From the NCBI GenBank assembly GCA_023427355.1, contig JAEZBK010000249.1:1-8567 (forward strand): a DNA stretch of 8,567 nt, read 5' to 3'. This stretch comes from Pseudomonadota bacterium (GTDB taxonomy: Bacteria > Pseudomonadota > Alphaproteobacteria > Micropepsales > Micropepsaceae). Shown here in pieces: positions 6,901 to 8,567 of the stretch (within the stretch, counting starts at the first letter, position 1; each line of letters opens with the position of its first letter). The translations under genes and the position numbers were made by a program. The notes under the pieces were generated by a model. The model was not told where the DNA came from, ran no database searches, and saw only the letters and a program-made list of their open reading frames with translations.

Positions 6901-8103
6901 ATGCGCTATGCCGCCAAGATCGCCTTCCGGCATTTTCTCTCCAGTCCGGGGCAGGCGGCGCTGCTGATCAGCGGCGTGGCGCTGGGCGTCACCGTCTTCA
7001 TCTTCATGAGCGCGTTGATTGGCGGCCTGGCCACGCTCCTGACCCAGCGCACCGTCGGCTCCATCGCCCATGTCACGCTGGAAATGCGCGAGCGGTCGCC
7101 GGGCCTGATCGCGCCCGTGCCGGGCGCGCAGCTCACGGTGCAGAAGGATCTCAGCCGCCGCGAACAGATCGCTGTCTGGCAGCCCTTCATTCCGGTGATC
7201 GAAGCCCTTCCGGGTGTCACCGCCGTCTCGCCCCAGATTCGGGGCAGCGCCTTTCTCATGCGCGGCCAGGCCATCGCTCCGGTGGGCGTGATTGGCGTCA
7301 TGCCCGACCGGCTCTCTGCCATTGCCAATGTCGCCGGCGCCATCGTGGCGGGCGAAAGCCGCCTGCCCAGCGATGGCATCCTCATCGGCCGCAAGCTGGC
7401 TGACGATCTGGGCCTGTATGTCGGCCAGGCCATCATGGTGCGTTCCGACCGCCAGCGCGAACGCAGCTTCCGCGTCACCGGAATTTTCTCGCTGGGCATC
7501 GCCAGCGCCGACCGCCAGGCGGTCTATATGAACTTCACCACCGCGCGCGCGCTGTTCGACCTGCCCAGCGGCATTTCCCGCTTCGAACTGAAGGTCGCCC
7601 CGGTGGCCGACGCACCGCGTTTCGCGCAGAGGCTGGAGCGCGCCACGGGCCTGAAAGTCACCTCCTGGACGGAAGAGAACGCCCAGCTTTTCGAGGCGCT
7701 GGATGCCCAGGGCCGCACCGGCGACATCATCAAGGCCTTCGCGCTTCTCACCATCATGATCGGCATCGCCAGCGCGATGCTGCTGTCGGTCATGCGCCGC
7801 CGCGGCGAGATCGGCATCATGCGCGCAGCCGGGGTCAGCCGAGGCTTCATCCTGCAGGTCTTCGTGCTGGAAGGCGTCTTCATCGGCGCCACCGGCGGCG
7901 TGAGCGGCGCGTTGCTCGCCTGGGCTGCGCTGGCGCCCTTTCCACCCATCGCACAGGTGCAAAGCGGTGGCCTGCCGATTGACGTGGGGCAGGGTGGCTT
8001 CGTCATCGCGGTAGTGCTGACCACCCTGGCTTCGGCGCTCGCGTCCATCATCCCGGCGCGTCGTGCCGCGCGGCTTGATCCCGTCGAGGCGATCGGCCAA
8101 TGA
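6901..8103 (+). CDS. ABC transporter permease, FtsX/LolC-like (type VII ABC exporter)
   Basis: This 400-residue protein has the four-helix topology of the LolC/E-MacB-FtsX permease superfamily. TM1 lies at about 19-42. A large periplasmic domain (about 43-275) starts with HVTLEMRERSPG. TM2 (about 277-298), TM3 (about 316-344) and TM4 (about 367-385) follow, with a short cytoplasmic tail (PARRAARLDPVEAIGQ). The loop RRRGEIGIMRAAGVS (299-313) is the conserved cytoplasmic coupling element that contacts the ATPase. Length fits LolC/LolE and DevC, and there is no fused ATPase as in MacB. It would act as a homodimer (or with an unseen partner) as a mechanotransmitter, moving a periplasmic or membrane-lodged substrate outward through the adaptor. 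Upstream only a weak GGCGGA precedes the ATG, so it may depend on coupling with the adaptor gene 3 nt before. Its stop overlaps the ATPase start in ATGA. Confidence 0.93.
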   Translation: MRYAAKIAFRHFLSSPGQAALLISGVALGVTVFIFMSALIGGLATLLTQRTVGSIAHVTLEMRERSPGLIAPVPGAQLTVQKDLSRREQIAVWQPFIPVIEALPGVTAVSPQIRGSAFLMRGQAIAPVGVIGVMPDRLSAIANVAGAIVAGESRLPSDGILIGRKLADDLGLYVGQAIMVRSDRQRERSFRVTGIFSLGIASADRQAVYMNFTTARALFDLPSGISRFELKVAPVADAPRFAQRLERATGLKVTSWTEENAQLFEALDAQGRTGDIIKAFALLTIMIGIASAMLLSVMRRRGEIGIMRAAGVSRGFILQVFVLEGVFIGATGGVSGALLAWAALAPFPPIAQVQSGGLPIDVGQGGFVIAVVLTTLASALASIIPARRAARLDPVEAIGQ

Positions 8104-8567
8104 GCGGCGAAGAGCTGGTCCGCATCGAAAAGATCGTCAAGCGCTTCGGCACCGGCGACGCCACCGCCACGGTGCTGCACGGCATAGACCTGACGCTGTA
8201 TCGCCGCGAGCTTGCGGCGCTGCAGGGGCCCTCCGGCTCGGGCAAGAGTACGCTGCTCAACATCCTGGGCGCGTTGATGCGGCCCAGCGAAGGCGTGCAT
8301 CACATGCTGGATACCGATCTCACCCATGCCGGCGATGCCGAACTGACACGCTTCCGCAACCGCAATATCGGTTTCGTCTTCCAGTTCCACCACCTGCTGC
8401 CCGACCTGACCGCCGAGGAAAATGTGATGATGCCCGCCGCATCCGCTGCTGGCCGCGAAACCGCCGCCATGCGCCGGCGCGCACGCGAACTGCTCGATGC
8501 GGTGGGCCTGTCCGACCGCCGTACCTATCGTCCCGCCGCCATGTCGGGCGGCCAGCGCCAGCGTGTC
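8100..8567 (+). CDS. ABC transporter ATP-binding protein, LolD/MacB type (3' end outside window)
   Basis: The frame opens at an ATGA overlap with the permease stop and runs 156 codons to the window edge. The protein powers the preceding permease from the cytoplasmic face. Visible motifs are the A-loop region KRFGTGD (14-20), Walker A GPSGSGKST (43-51), Q-loop Q95, and the ABC signature MSGGQRQRV (148-156), with M in place of the usual L. After the Q-loop, FQFHHLLPDLTAEENV (94-109) closely resembles the segment characteristic of LolD, the lipoprotein-release ATPase. Walker B, D-loop and H-loop would lie downstream, about 70 or more residues further for a family length near 220-235. GAGG at 8086-8089 is a weak ribosome-binding site. 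ABC exporter ATPase is certain. LolD orthology is not claimed, because the operon has a membrane-fusion adaptor. It was recognised by reading the frame directly, since it has no stop in the window. Confidence 0.93.
   Translation, partial: MSGEELVRIEKIVKRFGTGDATATVLHGIDLTLYRRELAALQGPSGSGKSTLLNILGALMRPSEGVHHMLDTDLTHAGDAELTRFRNRNIGFVFQFHHLLPDLTAEENVMMPAASAAGRETAAMRRRARELLDAVGLSDRRTYRPAAMSGGQRQRV

Noticed and set aside
6148..8100. A 650-codon open frame on the - strand opposite the ABC adaptor and permease
   Set aside because: The same low-information His/Arg/Gly/Asp-rich antisense composition, lying opposite two well-supported genes.

Overview
The window carries two head-to-tail gene clusters on the + strand, each encoding a trans-envelope export machine. 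The composition is high in G+C (roughly two thirds by impression), with strongly GC-biased third codon positions. Together with periplasmic adaptor and TolC-type outer-membrane proteins, this points to a Gram-negative bacterium, most likely a high-GC Pseudomonadota. Alphaproteobacteria is my guess, but nothing here fixes the genus. I see no RNA gene, mobile element, CRISPR array or long repeat.

Cluster 1 (19-5721) is an HME-type RND tripartite efflux operon in the order adaptor, RND pump, small DUF3240-type protein, TolC-family outer-membrane factor. The genes are packed tightly: 2 nt between adaptor and pump, then two ATGA overlaps that put the DUF3240 gene in a translational chain between pump and outer-membrane gene. 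The general class (CusA/CzcA-like) is clear but the substrate is not. The pump has a CusA-like TM4, a CzcA-like TM10, and lacks the CusA methionine triad. Its adaptor has no Cys and one His after the signal peptide.

The spacer 5722-5853 (132 bp) is the only non-coding stretch of any size. It holds a small GC hairpin after the outer-membrane gene, a perfect 7-bp dyad with a 10-nt spacer (5793-5816) that may be an operator, a weak promoter candidate around it, and a good Shine-Dalgarno that sets the next start at GTG 5854.

Cluster 2 (5854 to beyond 8567) is an ABC exporter in the order adaptor, FtsX/LolC-like permease, ATPase. This order recalls DevBCA. The ATPase has a LolD-like sequence after its Q-loop, although Lol systems proper have no membrane-fusion adaptor. 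The ATPase is cut by the window end just after its ABC signature. No outer-membrane partner for this exporter is seen here. It could borrow the TolC-like protein of cluster 1, use another one, or have one downstream.
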